The notes beneath the pieces were generated by a model. That model was not told where the DNA came from, did not search any database, and worked only from the letters and a program-made list of their open reading frames with translations. From contig CASBRC010000165.1 in assembly GCA_949128015.1 (NCBI GenBank), positions 1-8,288 on the forward strand: DNA of 8,288 nucleotides, given 5' to 3'. The stretch comes from Synechococcales cyanobacterium PMM_0003. GTDB taxonomy: Bacteria; Cyanobacteriota; Cyanobacteriia; Pseudanabaenales; Pseudanabaenaceae. Made by a program: the position numbers and the translations under genes. This document shows, piece by piece, positions 1-6,197 of this stretch (positions within the stretch are counted from its first letter, which is position 1; every line of letters begins with the position of its first letter).

Positions 1-45
1 GTAAATCTCTGCTCGCTCTGAAATGGTAAGATGTGTATAGCTCAT
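1..45 (-). CDS. IS30-family transposase, N-terminal fragment (runs off the left edge)
   Basis: The reverse complement of the first 45 bases is an open frame starting ATG and reading MSYTHLTISERAEIY. This matches the characteristic start of IS30-family transposases (MSYTHLT.EER..IY), which opens their N-terminal helix-turn-helix. Family members cut and join their own terminal inverted repeats through a C-terminal DDE domain, which would lie outside this window. An AAGGA Shine-Dalgarno sequence sits about 7 nt upstream of the ATG (bases 52-56 read in reverse), which supports the start. Only 15 codons are visible, so whether the transposase is intact or decayed cannot be judged. Confidence 0.72.
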   Translation of the reverse strand, partial: MSYTHLTISERAEIY

Positions 46-140
46 GAGGATATCCTTATTATTGTGATAAATATCAGAATATCCTTATGGGTCACTTATG
101 ACAAGATCTATAGATGTTGCACTTCAAATTTGAATTGGCG
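1..140. mobile_element. Right-hand end of an IS30-like insertion sequence (boundary approximate)
   Basis: The transposase fragment starts at base 45 and reads leftwards, so bases 46 to about 140 should hold the upstream end of the element and its terminal inverted repeat. No exact end can be fixed because the other end is outside the window. Two features stand out: a 10 bp direct repeat ATATCCTTAT at 50-59 and 79-88, and a perfect 12 bp palindrome TTCAAATTTGAA at 123-134, close to the stop codon of the next gene at 150. The outer boundary is my inference. It probably lies before 150, because the neighbouring DUF2235 protein appears complete at its C-terminus. Confidence 0.4.
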
Positions 141-149
141 CGCAAAACA

Positions 150-1169
150 CTATGCATCAAGAGCTTTACTTAGATGCGCTAGATTTTTGGGGCGGTAATT
201 AGCATCATGCTGCCAACGCTGTTTTACAGTTCTATGCAAGGATGAAATATCTCCTTCCATTTTGCGCCAAACTTCTTTATCCAATTGAAATATACCAGTC
301 GGTTTATTGTCAAAAGCCGTATCGAAACGGGGATTGAGCTTATGTTCAACGAGTTGGCGATCAAGGGCTAATCCAATTCTTTCAACTTGCTCCATCATCC
401 AATCCAGTGTGATATCCGACAAGCCATAGGTAGCATCAGTTCCACCGCCGATGCAACCATGGTCTCCCACAAACCATAACTCATTGATTTTGGTTGTCGC
501 GCCATCGCTCTTGTCCATTGGAGTAACGGGAAATGACTTACGGATTTCATCGATCGCGATCGCATGAAAAGCATTGTGGATTAAACGATTGAGTTTCGTG
601 TCAAAAAATTCATATTTTTTGTTGAGCCAGTTATCCAGAGGAAAGTGGGGAATTAAATCGGGAATCCCCAAAGAGCCTACAGTGTCCCAGCAGCATAGTG
701 CATGAATTGGAACGTGAGCGCCATAATCTTGGCGAAATTGAATCGCCTGAATGCCACTGGGTTTAGTCGCATTAGTGCGATCGCGATAGAGTTCATATGC
801 TTGGGGAGCTTTATTAATATATTGACGTTTTAGCAATCCAGAGCAGTAAATAAATCCTGCCAAACAACGGATTGTATAAGCACCACGACTAAATCCAAAT
901 AGATAGATTTCATCGCCATCTTGATAGTTTAGGCTCAGAAAGCGGTAGGCAGATTTAATCTTTTGATCGATACCCCAACCAAAAGCACCGCCGCCCAACT
1001 GATCAATAAAATCGCCGTTAGTACCAATCCCTTGATCGTAGTAAACAATTTGTGGCATTCCTTGATCATCCGTCGCCCGAATTGATTGGGTAATCTTTAA
1101 GACATTGCTAGCGTCAGCATTTTCCAGCTTTTGCCAAGTTCCATCACAGCAAATAATTAGTCTTTTCAT
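150..1169 (-). CDS. DUF2235 domain-containing protein (alpha/beta-hydrolase, Tle1-like)
   Basis: This is a 339-residue protein of the DUF2235 family, the serine-hydrolase fold also found in type VI secretion phospholipase effectors of the Tle1 class. Visible motifs are the N-terminal strand ending CDGTWQ (8-13), the nucleophile elbow GFSRG (92-96, Ser94), WDTVGSLG (161-168, Asp162 a possible acid), HAIAIDE (202-208) and WFVGDHGCIGGG (232-243, His237 the likely catalytic His; the family usually shows WFPGVHSDVGGG). The family-typical YRPKNL (325-330) lies close to the C-terminus, so the gene looks complete. The ATG at 1169 is preferred over an upstream start at 1199 because it opens directly with the conserved MKRLIICCDGTW strand and has AGGAG about 9 nt upstream. 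No signal peptide, membrane segment, VgrG or immunity gene is visible, so a housekeeping or unknown hydrolase role is as likely as an effector role. The substrate is unknown. Confidence 0.9.
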   Translation of the reverse strand: MKRLIICCDGTWQKLENADASNVLKITQSIRATDDQGMPQIVYYDQGIGTNGDFIDQLGGGAFGWGIDQKIKSAYRFLSLNYQDGDEIYLFGFSRGAYTIRCLAGFIYCSGLLKRQYINKAPQAYELYRDRTNATKPSGIQAIQFRQDYGAHVPIHALCCWDTVGSLGIPDLIPHFPLDNWLNKKYEFFDTKLNRLIHNAFHAIAIDEIRKSFPVTPMDKSDGATTKINELWFVGDHGCIGGGTDATYGLSDITLDWMMEQVERIGLALDRQLVEHKLNPRFDTAFDNKPTGIFQLDKEVWRKMEGDISSLHRTVKQRWQHDANYRPKNLAHLSKALDA

Positions 1170-1328
1170 CTGGACTGCTCCTGTTAGTATAATGATCAAA
1201 AATATACTGAATTAACCCATGTTGATCGCATTTCGTAAATATCACGCATTAGATAATTGCTGAATGCTGACAATGGACAAGATTAAATCTTTGTGCGATC
1301 GGTTGATTTATAGCACCATATTTTTAAA

Positions 1329-1357
1329 TTGTTCAGTAAAATGTCTGATGCTATAAG
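1329..1357 (+). promoter_or_regulatory. Candidate sigma70-type promoter for the adenylate cyclase
   Basis: TTGTTC (1329-1334) and TATAAG (1352-1357) are separated by 17 bp, the ideal spacing. Transcription would start near 1364, giving a leader of about 50 nt. The leader contains a short AAGATT/AATCTT hairpin (1373-1378 with 1384-1389) before the ribosome binding site GAGG at 1403-1406. It is a consensus match only. The rest of the divergent 244 bp spacer holds no other strong signal. On the minus strand a TATACT box at 1191-1186 lies so close to the DUF2235 start that it would leave almost no leader. Confidence 0.35.
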
Positions 1358-1413
1358 TTGATCAAGTTGGTTAAGATTGCAAAAATCTTGTAGGCTTTGA
1401 TTGAGGTATCGAA

Positions 1414-3066
1414 TTGTTACCATTACGATCGCAAATCAATTCTTTGCCCTCAAAATCACTGATGAAATTGATGAGCGCAACGAATAATAGCAATCAGTCA
1501 AGCTTTAACCTTGCCGCAGTACTCCAAGCCGCGCTAGATATTTCGCGCGAACTAAGTGTTGACAGGCTAATCAACTTAAGCCTTGACGTATTACTAAAGC
1601 TATCGCAAGCACAGTCGGGTGTAGTGGTTTTAGCGGACAGCGAAGATTTTACAATTGCTGCGACCATTTCTGAGCAATCGCCTAACTTAGAAGCAGCGCC
1701 GAGATTACCGCTTGATTGTGCCGACCATACTAGTTTGCCAATATCGATGGTGCGCTATGTGCTAGACACGCGCACAGAAGCAATTTGGGATAAAGACAAT
1801 CCTGAACCGCATTTTTCTGAAGATCCATATTTATTAACTCATTGCCCTCAATCAGCTTTATGCATACCTCTATGTGAGGATGGTGAACTGTTGGGCGCAA
1901 TTTATTTAGAGGAAAACTATAGCGAAAAGTTACTTCAACCCGAATGCTTACAAATTTTGCGATCGCTATGTCAGCAAGTAGCGATCGCAATTGTGCGATC
2001 GCGTAAATTATCAAATATTGCCCAACGCAAAGAAGTTGAAGAAGCTTTACAACGCAGTAATTCACTTTTAAAATCTCAGCGTGAAGCCTCAATCGATGGA
2101 GTTTTGGCGGTAGATGAGCAAGGACGGATTGTTAGTTATAACAATCGATTTTGTGAGTTATGGCAGATTCCTGAATCTGTGCTGCAATCTGTAGAATATG
2201 GAGGATTACTTAGCCTGTTGCAACATCATCTCCAACTGCCACAGGGACTAGTTGAGGCACTTGAAAATGCCTATGACTCCTCTGAAATATATACTCAACA
2301 AGAAATAAATCTCGCCGATCGCCGTGTGATTGACTGCTATTCAGGACAAGTGCATTCTCCTGAAGGCAAATTTTATGGGATGGTGTGGTATTTTCGCGAT
2401 GTGACCGAGCGCATTCACGTACAGCAAGAACTTCAAGCCGAAAGAGATCGCTCTGAGAGTTTATTACTAAATATGCTGCCTGCGGCGATTGCCAAAAAGC
2501 TTAAGCATAGCCGTGCATCAATGGCTGATGGCTTTGAAGAAGTATCAGTTTTATTTGCCGATATAGTTGGCTTTACGGAACTGTCAAGCAGCATGTCGCC
2601 AACGGAAGTAGTTGGTCTGCTCAATCGCATTTTTTCGATATTTGATAATTTGTGCGATCGCCACAAACTCGAAAAAATTAAAACTATTGGTGATGCTTAT
2701 ATGGTGGTAAGTGGATTACCGCAACCAAGAGCCGATCATGCCTTTGCGATCGCAAATATGGCTCTTGATATGCAAGAAGCCATCTCTCACGTTAAGTCGT
2801 ATAAAGGAACCCAGATTTCGATGCGAATTGGGATTAATTCAGGGCCAGTAGTTGCAGGTGTAATAGGAACGAAGAAATTTATTTACGATCTATGGGGTGA
2901 TACGGTCAATGTCGCCAGTCGGATGGAATCATTGGGAATAGCGGACTCAATTCAGATTACTGAAGCAACATATGTCCGTATCCACGATCAATTCCATTGT
3001 GAGCAACGTGGGCTGATTCCTGTCAAAGGGAAAGGTGAAATGATGACCTATTGGCTAAGTAGATAG
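1414..3066 (+). CDS. Class III adenylate cyclase with GAF and PAS sensor domains
   Basis: This 550-residue protein probably makes cyclic AMP from ATP in the cytoplasm. Domains in order: a GAF domain (about 40-196) of the kind found in large cyanobacterial kinase/AAA/GAF sensors; a PAS/PAC domain (about 223-334, ending WYFRDVTERI); a helical linker (335-365, including LLLNMLPAAIAKKLK); and a class III cyclase domain (375-548). All catalytic positions are present: metal-binding Asp383 (FADIVGFT) and Asp427 (GDAYM), adenine-selecting Lys423 and Asp492 (YDLWGDTVN), and transition-state Asn499 and Arg503. The Lys/Asp pair indicates adenylate rather than guanylate cyclase. There are no membrane segments. 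The start used is TTG at 1414, because GAGG lies 7 nt upstream. ATG at 1462 or 1471 is possible and would remove only 16 or 19 unconserved residues, but neither has a clear ribosome binding site. The gene converges on its neighbour and shares a terminator. The ligands of GAF and PAS are unknown; the GAF lacks the Cys-His expected for bilin attachment. Confidence 0.93.
   Translation: MLPLRSQINSLPSKSLMKLMSATNNSNQSSFNLAAVLQAALDISRELSVDRLINLSLDVLLKLSQAQSGVVVLADSEDFTIAATISEQSPNLEAAPRLPLDCADHTSLPISMVRYVLDTRTEAIWDKDNPEPHFSEDPYLLTHCPQSALCIPLCEDGELLGAIYLEENYSEKLLQPECLQILRSLCQQVAIAIVRSRKLSNIAQRKEVEEALQRSNSLLKSQREASIDGVLAVDEQGRIVSYNNRFCELWQIPESVLQSVEYGGLLSLLQHHLQLPQGLVEALENAYDSSEIYTQQEINLADRRVIDCYSGQVHSPEGKFYGMVWYFRDVTERIHVQQELQAERDRSESLLLNMLPAAIAKKLKHSRASMADGFEEVSVLFADIVGFTELSSSMSPTEVVGLLNRIFSIFDNLCDRHKLEKIKTIGDAYMVVSGLPQPRADHAFAIANMALDMQEAISHVKSYKGTQISMRIGINSGPVVAGVIGTKKFIYDLWGDTVNVASRMESLGIADSIQITEATYVRIHDQFHCEQRGLIPVKGKGEMMTYWLSR
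1959..2002. repeat. Cluster of three HIP1 octamers
   Basis: Three exact GCGATCGC palindromes lie at 1959-1966, 1981-1988 and 1995-2002, inside the end of the GAF coding region. HIP1 is the highly iterated palindrome of many cyanobacterial genomes. Other exact copies start at 556, 777, 2654, 2746, 3449, 4590, 5325, 5343, 5414, 6773, 7472, 7813, 7819 (overlapping the previous one) and 8247. They occur in both coding and RNA-coding DNA and serve here mainly as a taxonomic marker. Confidence 0.9.
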
Positions 3067-3084
3067 GCAAAAAAACTAAGCCTG

Positions 3085-3126
3085 AAAAAGCTGTAGCGCA
3101 CGCTGTGTGTGTGCTACAGCTTTTTT
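3085..3126. terminator. Two-way intrinsic terminator between convergent genes
   Basis: AAAAAGCTGTAGC (3085-3097) pairs with GCTACAGCTTTTT, whose arm begins at 3113. The stem can extend inwards through GCAC/GTGT (one G-U pair), giving about 17 bp with a 7 nt loop. The A-run on the left and T-run on the right mean it can stop transcription in both directions. It ends the cyclase message (stop codon ends at 3066) on the plus strand and the message of the 504-residue protein (ends at 3131) on the minus strand. Confidence 0.88.
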
Positions 3127-3130
3127 GGTT

Positions 3131-4645
3131 TTAGAAACCGACGGAATTTAAGTCTTCTGAAAGATCTTCCAAGGTCACAAAATCAGATGAAGCTGTTGAA
3201 TCTGAGCCATTGAGAGAAATAGTTTCCATATTCCCTAATATACGTTCTATAGTAGTTGCTCCGAAATCTGGTTTCACTTGAATTTTATCATCTTTTTTAT
3301 TAATAGCTTGTGAGTTAGATTTAATATGCTCTTCTTCATCCATTAGTTGTAACAATTCATCCAGATTTTGCTTAGGAATTCTTGATTTAATTGTCTCGAT
3401 ATCAGCTTCTAAGTTAGTTATATCCGATGCCAAAGATCGATCAGATGTGCGATCGCTAGGCAAGAAATTGTCAAACAAATCATCTTCTACTATTGTTGGT
3501 GTTACCGCCTCATCCACTTGAAGAATAGATAAATCATCACTTTCACGATAACTACTTGCTGAATCCACATTCATAAAGTCATCAAAGAGAGAATCAGAAA
3601 AATCAGGACTATCAGTTATATCATTAACGATTTGAACTGGTGGAGAACTTAGCGAAGAAGATTCTGCGAAATCATCAAACAGTGAATTTGCGGTAATTGT
3701 TTCCACATTAGATTCGGAGCCTAGATTCGCCATCAAATCTTCGGAATAATCTTGAGGGATTTCTGGACTAGGAATGTGCAAATCTATATGTGGATTTGGA
3801 TCAGTCTTTAGATCAGGCTTTGGATTAGAAATTGTTTCAGGCTTACTTTCAGCCAAGTCCAATGTAATACCTTGATGTGGGGCAGTTGGCTCATTCTCTT
3901 GAACAGGTTCAGCAGGTTCTAAAAATATCTTGGTAACCAGACGGATTTTGGCTTTTTGCCATTGTTGTCCAGGCTGCAATATCGATAGGTTCGTAATCAC
4001 TTGATCGCCATGCTGATCGGTTTTACTAGATTCAGCGATCGTATCCAGTAAACTTCGTAAATTAGGGTTAGATGCAACTGCCGCAAACAAAAAACTGGGC
4101 TGACTAATTACCTGAATTAATTCCGTGAGCGTAGTCAAACATCGCACAGTACCAATCTGCTCATCAGTGAACCGTACAATAATGTCTTGATATTCTTGTA
4201 GGTTTTGCTGAATTTGAGATAATTTTTGCACGAGGATCACTCCTTTGGGATTGCTAACAAGATTCATATTTTGCGCTTGTTCGACCTTAGCATCCTTGGC
4301 AATTTGTGGCGTTGCTAATGGTTGTTGTTTAGTTTCGTTAACAATATCTTCGTTAACCAGATCGATGTCATGTTGCCAAGCTAAGTAGTTATTATCAGAG
4401 CGATAGGTCAATATTTTGACATGCTTGATCTGCTCGACCTGCAAGACGATCATGCCTCGATGAATAATTGTCACCACTGCTTTTTGATTCGGTATTTGAG
4501 CTGCCTGCAAGGAAATTTTTAAACATTCTGCTTCAAGTTCAGCTACGGCATGAATGCCTTTAGATGCTAGCGATCGATTGATCAAAGATGCGATCGCATG
4601 GGGATCGCCTTGCTTTGCCAAGTCCATAACGCTCATTTGTTTCAT
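3131..4645 (-). CDS. Cyanobacterial conserved protein with acidic disordered tail and LFDDF repeats
   Basis: The function of this 504-residue protein is not known to me. The N-terminal segment (about 8-96, beginning DLAKQGDPHAIASLINRSL) resembles a small conserved module seen in cyanobacterial hypothetical proteins, with the pattern GDP.AIA.L.NR.L..KGI...AAQ.PNQ. A second folded-looking segment (about 135-242) follows, helical and then strand-rich, ending IRLVTKIFLEP. From about 243 to the end the protein is acidic, rich in Ser, Asp, Glu and Pro, and probably disordered. It carries three short repeats: SLFDDF (321-326), SLFDDF (352-357) and DLFDNF (389-394). A helical stretch rich in Leu and Glu (410-440) follows, and the chain ends EDLSEDLNSVGF. 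No signal peptide or membrane segment is visible. The ATG at 4645 is chosen because GGGA lies about 7 nt upstream; the in-frame ATGs 3 and 6 codons later cannot be excluded. The gene is transcribed separately from cp12, which has its own terminator. A scaffold or adaptor role is only a guess from the repeats. Confidence 0.85.
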   Translation of the reverse strand: MKQMSVMDLAKQGDPHAIASLINRSLASKGIHAVAELEAECLKISLQAAQIPNQKAVVTIIHRGMIVLQVEQIKHVKILTYRSDNNYLAWQHDIDLVNEDIVNETKQQPLATPQIAKDAKVEQAQNMNLVSNPKGVILVQKLSQIQQNLQEYQDIIVRFTDEQIGTVRCLTTLTELIQVISQPSFLFAAVASNPNLRSLLDTIAESSKTDQHGDQVITNLSILQPGQQWQKAKIRLVTKIFLEPAEPVQENEPTAPHQGITLDLAESKPETISNPKPDLKTDPNPHIDLHIPSPEIPQDYSEDLMANLGSESNVETITANSLFDDFAESSSLSSPPVQIVNDITDSPDFSDSLFDDFMNVDSASSYRESDDLSILQVDEAVTPTIVEDDLFDNFLPSDRTSDRSLASDITNLEADIETIKSRIPKQNLDELLQLMDEEEHIKSNSQAINKKDDKIQVKPDFGATTIERILGNMETISLNGSDSTASSDFVTLEDLSEDLNSVGF

Positions 4646-4730
4646 ACCCTATTCCCAATTGGCTACAAATTTCTCTAGCAACTTAATAGATGTCCCACAT
4701 TATTACAATTCTCGCATTGAAAGATGACAC

Positions 4731-4780
4731 AAAACCAAATAAAAAAGGGGCACGATATGCCCCCTTTTTTTATTTGGTTT
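4731..4780. terminator. Strong terminator downstream of cp12
   Basis: The left arm AAACCAAAT-A6-GGGGCA (4732-4752) pairs with TGCCCC(C)-T7-ATTTGGTTT (4758-4780), leaving one C and one T bulged and a 5 nt loop CGATA. The base of the stem, AAACCAAAT/ATTTGGTTT, is a perfect 9 bp match. A- and T-runs flank the GC core on both strands, so it can act in either direction. Read on the minus strand it lies just after the cp12 stop codon (4796) and would stop that message before the 504-residue gene. Confidence 0.9.
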
Positions 4781-4795
4781 GGTTTTGTTTAGGAT

Positions 4796-5017
4796 TTAGT
4801 CTTCGTACAAACGGCATTCAAGAGCATCAGGGTTATCATCGCAATATACTTCAAGGGAGTTTTTACCCTTAGACTGCTTTTGGTGAGATGACTCAGCTTG
4901 GAGTTCTTCAACAGCATCCCATGCAGCAGCACATTCCTTAGAGGCAGTACCACTGACTTCGCAGGTTTCTCTAGCTTGCTTTAATTCTTCTTGGATTTTT
5001 TCTGTAATGTTGCTCAT
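4796..5017 (-). CDS. cp12: CP12, redox switch of the Calvin cycle
   Basis: CP12 is a small, intrinsically flexible protein. When oxidised in the dark it ties glyceraldehyde-3-phosphate dehydrogenase and phosphoribulokinase into an inactive complex; thioredoxin reduction in the light releases them. This 73-residue copy is of normal length. It has all four cysteines as two pairs (Cys19/Cys29 and Cys59/Cys68), the core AWDAVEEL (32-39), and the C-terminal GAPDH-binding segment YCDDNPDALECRLYED (58-73), so it should be fully redox-active. It is a stand-alone CP12 with no fused CBS domain. The ATG at 5017 gives the expected N-terminus, though no clear Shine-Dalgarno precedes it (an A-rich stretch instead). 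It lies 90 bp downstream of ubiA on the same strand and is followed by a strong terminator. Neither GAPDH nor phosphoribulokinase is in this window. Confidence 0.97.
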   Translation of the reverse strand: MSNITEKIQEELKQARETCEVSGTASKECAAAWDAVEELQAESSHQKQSKGKNSLEVYCDDNPDALECRLYED

Positions 5018-5087
5018 GTATTTTTTTCTACTATCTATGATTTAGATATTAACAGACTGGTGCTAGCTAGCCATCATGCATCAGGAG

Positions 5088-5121
5088 TAGGACTAGAGGA
5101 GCTGAGTTTATCCTAGTCCTA
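5088..5121. repeat. Inverted repeat at the ubiA stop codon
   Basis: TAGGACTAG (5088-5096) and CTAGTCCTA (5113-5121) are perfect 9 bp inverted copies around a 16 nt spacer that contains the ubiA stop (5108-5110). On the minus-strand transcript they would form a hairpin spanning the end of ubiA in the ubiA-cp12 gap. No T-run follows it, so it is not a standard intrinsic terminator. It could protect the ubiA 3' end or separate the two messages. Confidence 0.5.
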
Positions 5122-6004
5122 GGGCTGATGGTAGCATCCCTGCGAGGATAATCAAGCCGATCCAGACGTTTTGACCAAAGGCTTTTTGATATAACTCGCT
5201 AAGAATTTCAGGTTGGCTCAGTCTGTTACATTGCCATATCCATACTACTCCTGTAATCAAGCAAGCAAAGTAGTGTGCGTAACCTAGTTGAATTTCCCAA
5301 CCTAACCAAATTAAGCATCCAAGTGCGATCGCAAAAAATATTGCGATCGCAAATGTGACATATCTTCCAAAAAAGAGGGCGCTAGACTTAACCCCAACCT
5401 TGAGATCATCTTCGCGATCGCTCATTGCATAGATCGTGTCAAAGCCCATTGTCCAAGCAACTACGGCTGTCCATAATTCCCAAGCATAGCGATCGAGTCC
5501 TCCTGTGACGGCGCTCCAAGGAATCAGTACGGCAAATCCCCATGCGATCGACAGGACAAGTTGCGGTACTGGGAAAAAGCGCTTGCAAGCTGGATAGATG
5601 GCGATTACAGGTACGGCGGCAAAGCAGAGTCCAAAACTAAGAGGGCTGAGATAGGTCGATAGTAAAAAAGCACATAACCCTGAAACCAATAAAACGGCGA
5701 TCCCCACTTGAATTGATAGAGAGCGATCGGCTAAGGGGCGATTTTTAGTGCGATCGACTTGTGGATCAATATCGCGATCCCAAAGATCATTAATTACACA
5801 GCCTGCGGCGCTAGTAGCCAAGCTGCCAAGAATCACCACACCTAATAAATCAATGGGCGGTAATTGATGTTGGGTTTTGGCGGCGGCGACTGTTGCCCAC
5901 AGCGCAGGCAACATCAAAATTAGTCTTCCTGCGGGTTTGTGCCAACGCAAAAGACGCACGATCTTTTGAAATGTTGATTCGTTGTTGGTGAGGCTCGTGG
6001 TCAT
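5108..6004 (-). CDS. ubiA: 4-hydroxybenzoate polyprenyltransferase (UbiA family, plastoquinone pathway)
   Basis: This is a membrane prenyltransferase that attaches a long polyprenyl chain to 4-hydroxybenzoate. In cyanobacteria this step is assigned to plastoquinone synthesis, with a solanesyl-type donor. Using the ATG at 6004, the protein has 298 residues, normal for the family. The first Asp-rich motif NDLWDRDID (72-80) and the second, DTIYAMSDREDD (189-200), bind the magnesium-diphosphate of the donor; both are intact. The N-terminal RWHKPAGRLILMLPALWAT and the KNRPL following the first motif are typical of UbiA. About eight or nine hydrophobic helices span the chain from residue 30 to the end. 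An in-frame TTG at 6010 would add two residues; ATG is preferred, although neither start has a clear ribosome binding site. A TATAGT box (6039-6034) could be the -10 element, with a GC-rich palindrome lying where the -35 would fall. Genes for other quinone steps are not in this window. Confidence 0.95.
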   Translation of the reverse strand: MTTSLTNNESTFQKIVRLLRWHKPAGRLILMLPALWATVAAAKTQHQLPPIDLLGVVILGSLATSAAGCVINDLWDRDIDPQVDRTKNRPLADRSLSIQVGIAVLLVSGLCAFLLSTYLSPLSFGLCFAAVPVIAIYPACKRFFPVPQLVLSIAWGFAVLIPWSAVTGGLDRYAWELWTAVVAWTMGFDTIYAMSDREDDLKVGVKSSALFFGRYVTFAIAIFFAIALGCLIWLGWEIQLGYAHYFACLITGVVWIWQCNRLSQPEILSELYQKAFGQNVWIGLIILAGMLPSALGLG

Positions 6005-6052
6005 AGTCAATGCTTGTCAAGTCTTTGAGATTAACTATAGCAATTTCTAATC

Positions 6053-6087
6053 ATAGAGGTGGCGGCGCTTTGCGCCACCACCTCTAT
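6053..6087. repeat. GC-rich palindrome, possible dispersed intergenic repeat
   Basis: ATAGAGGTGGCGGCGC (6053-6068) pairs with GCGCCACCACCTCTAT (6072-6087) through 16 positions with one mismatch and a 3 nt TTT loop. Its composition is far more GC-rich than the surrounding spacer. No T-run follows on either strand, so it is a poor intrinsic terminator. It sits in the divergent spacer between ubiA and the exported-protein gene. Compact palindromes of this type are often mobile or amplified intergenic repeats in cyanobacteria. That this one recurs elsewhere is an inference. Confidence 0.7.
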
Positions 6088-6197
6088 TTGGAGTTTAAGC
6101 AAAGTTGCTGATTACAAGAGTTTTCAGCATTGTTACGATAATGGGTGGGTGATGAGCATCTCTGTATTTACAAATCGCCAAAGTATGAGGTTTTAAG

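Noticed and set aside
1534..2001. GAF domain of the cyclase as a bilin-binding (cyanobacteriochrome) photosensor
   Set aside because: The cysteines here (THCPQS, SALCIPL) are not followed by His as in chromophore-binding GAF domains, and no DXCF-type motif is present.
1730..2092. 120-codon open frame on the minus strand
   Set aside because: It lies entirely within the GAF coding region of the cyclase on the opposite strand and resembles no known protein.
4690..4872. 60-codon open frame on the plus strand
   Set aside because: It runs through the cp12 terminator hairpin and into the 3' end of cp12 on the other strand. It has no ribosome binding site and its sequence is set by the terminator.
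5062..5071. Palindrome GCTAGCTAGC upstream of cp12 as an operator
   Set aside because: It is a short, low-complexity self-complementary repeat of CTAG units. No known regulator site matches it and no second copy is seen.
6015..6020. Perfect TTGACA on the minus strand just upstream of ubiA
   Set aside because: It lies only about 10 bp from the start codon, too close to serve as a -35 element for that gene.
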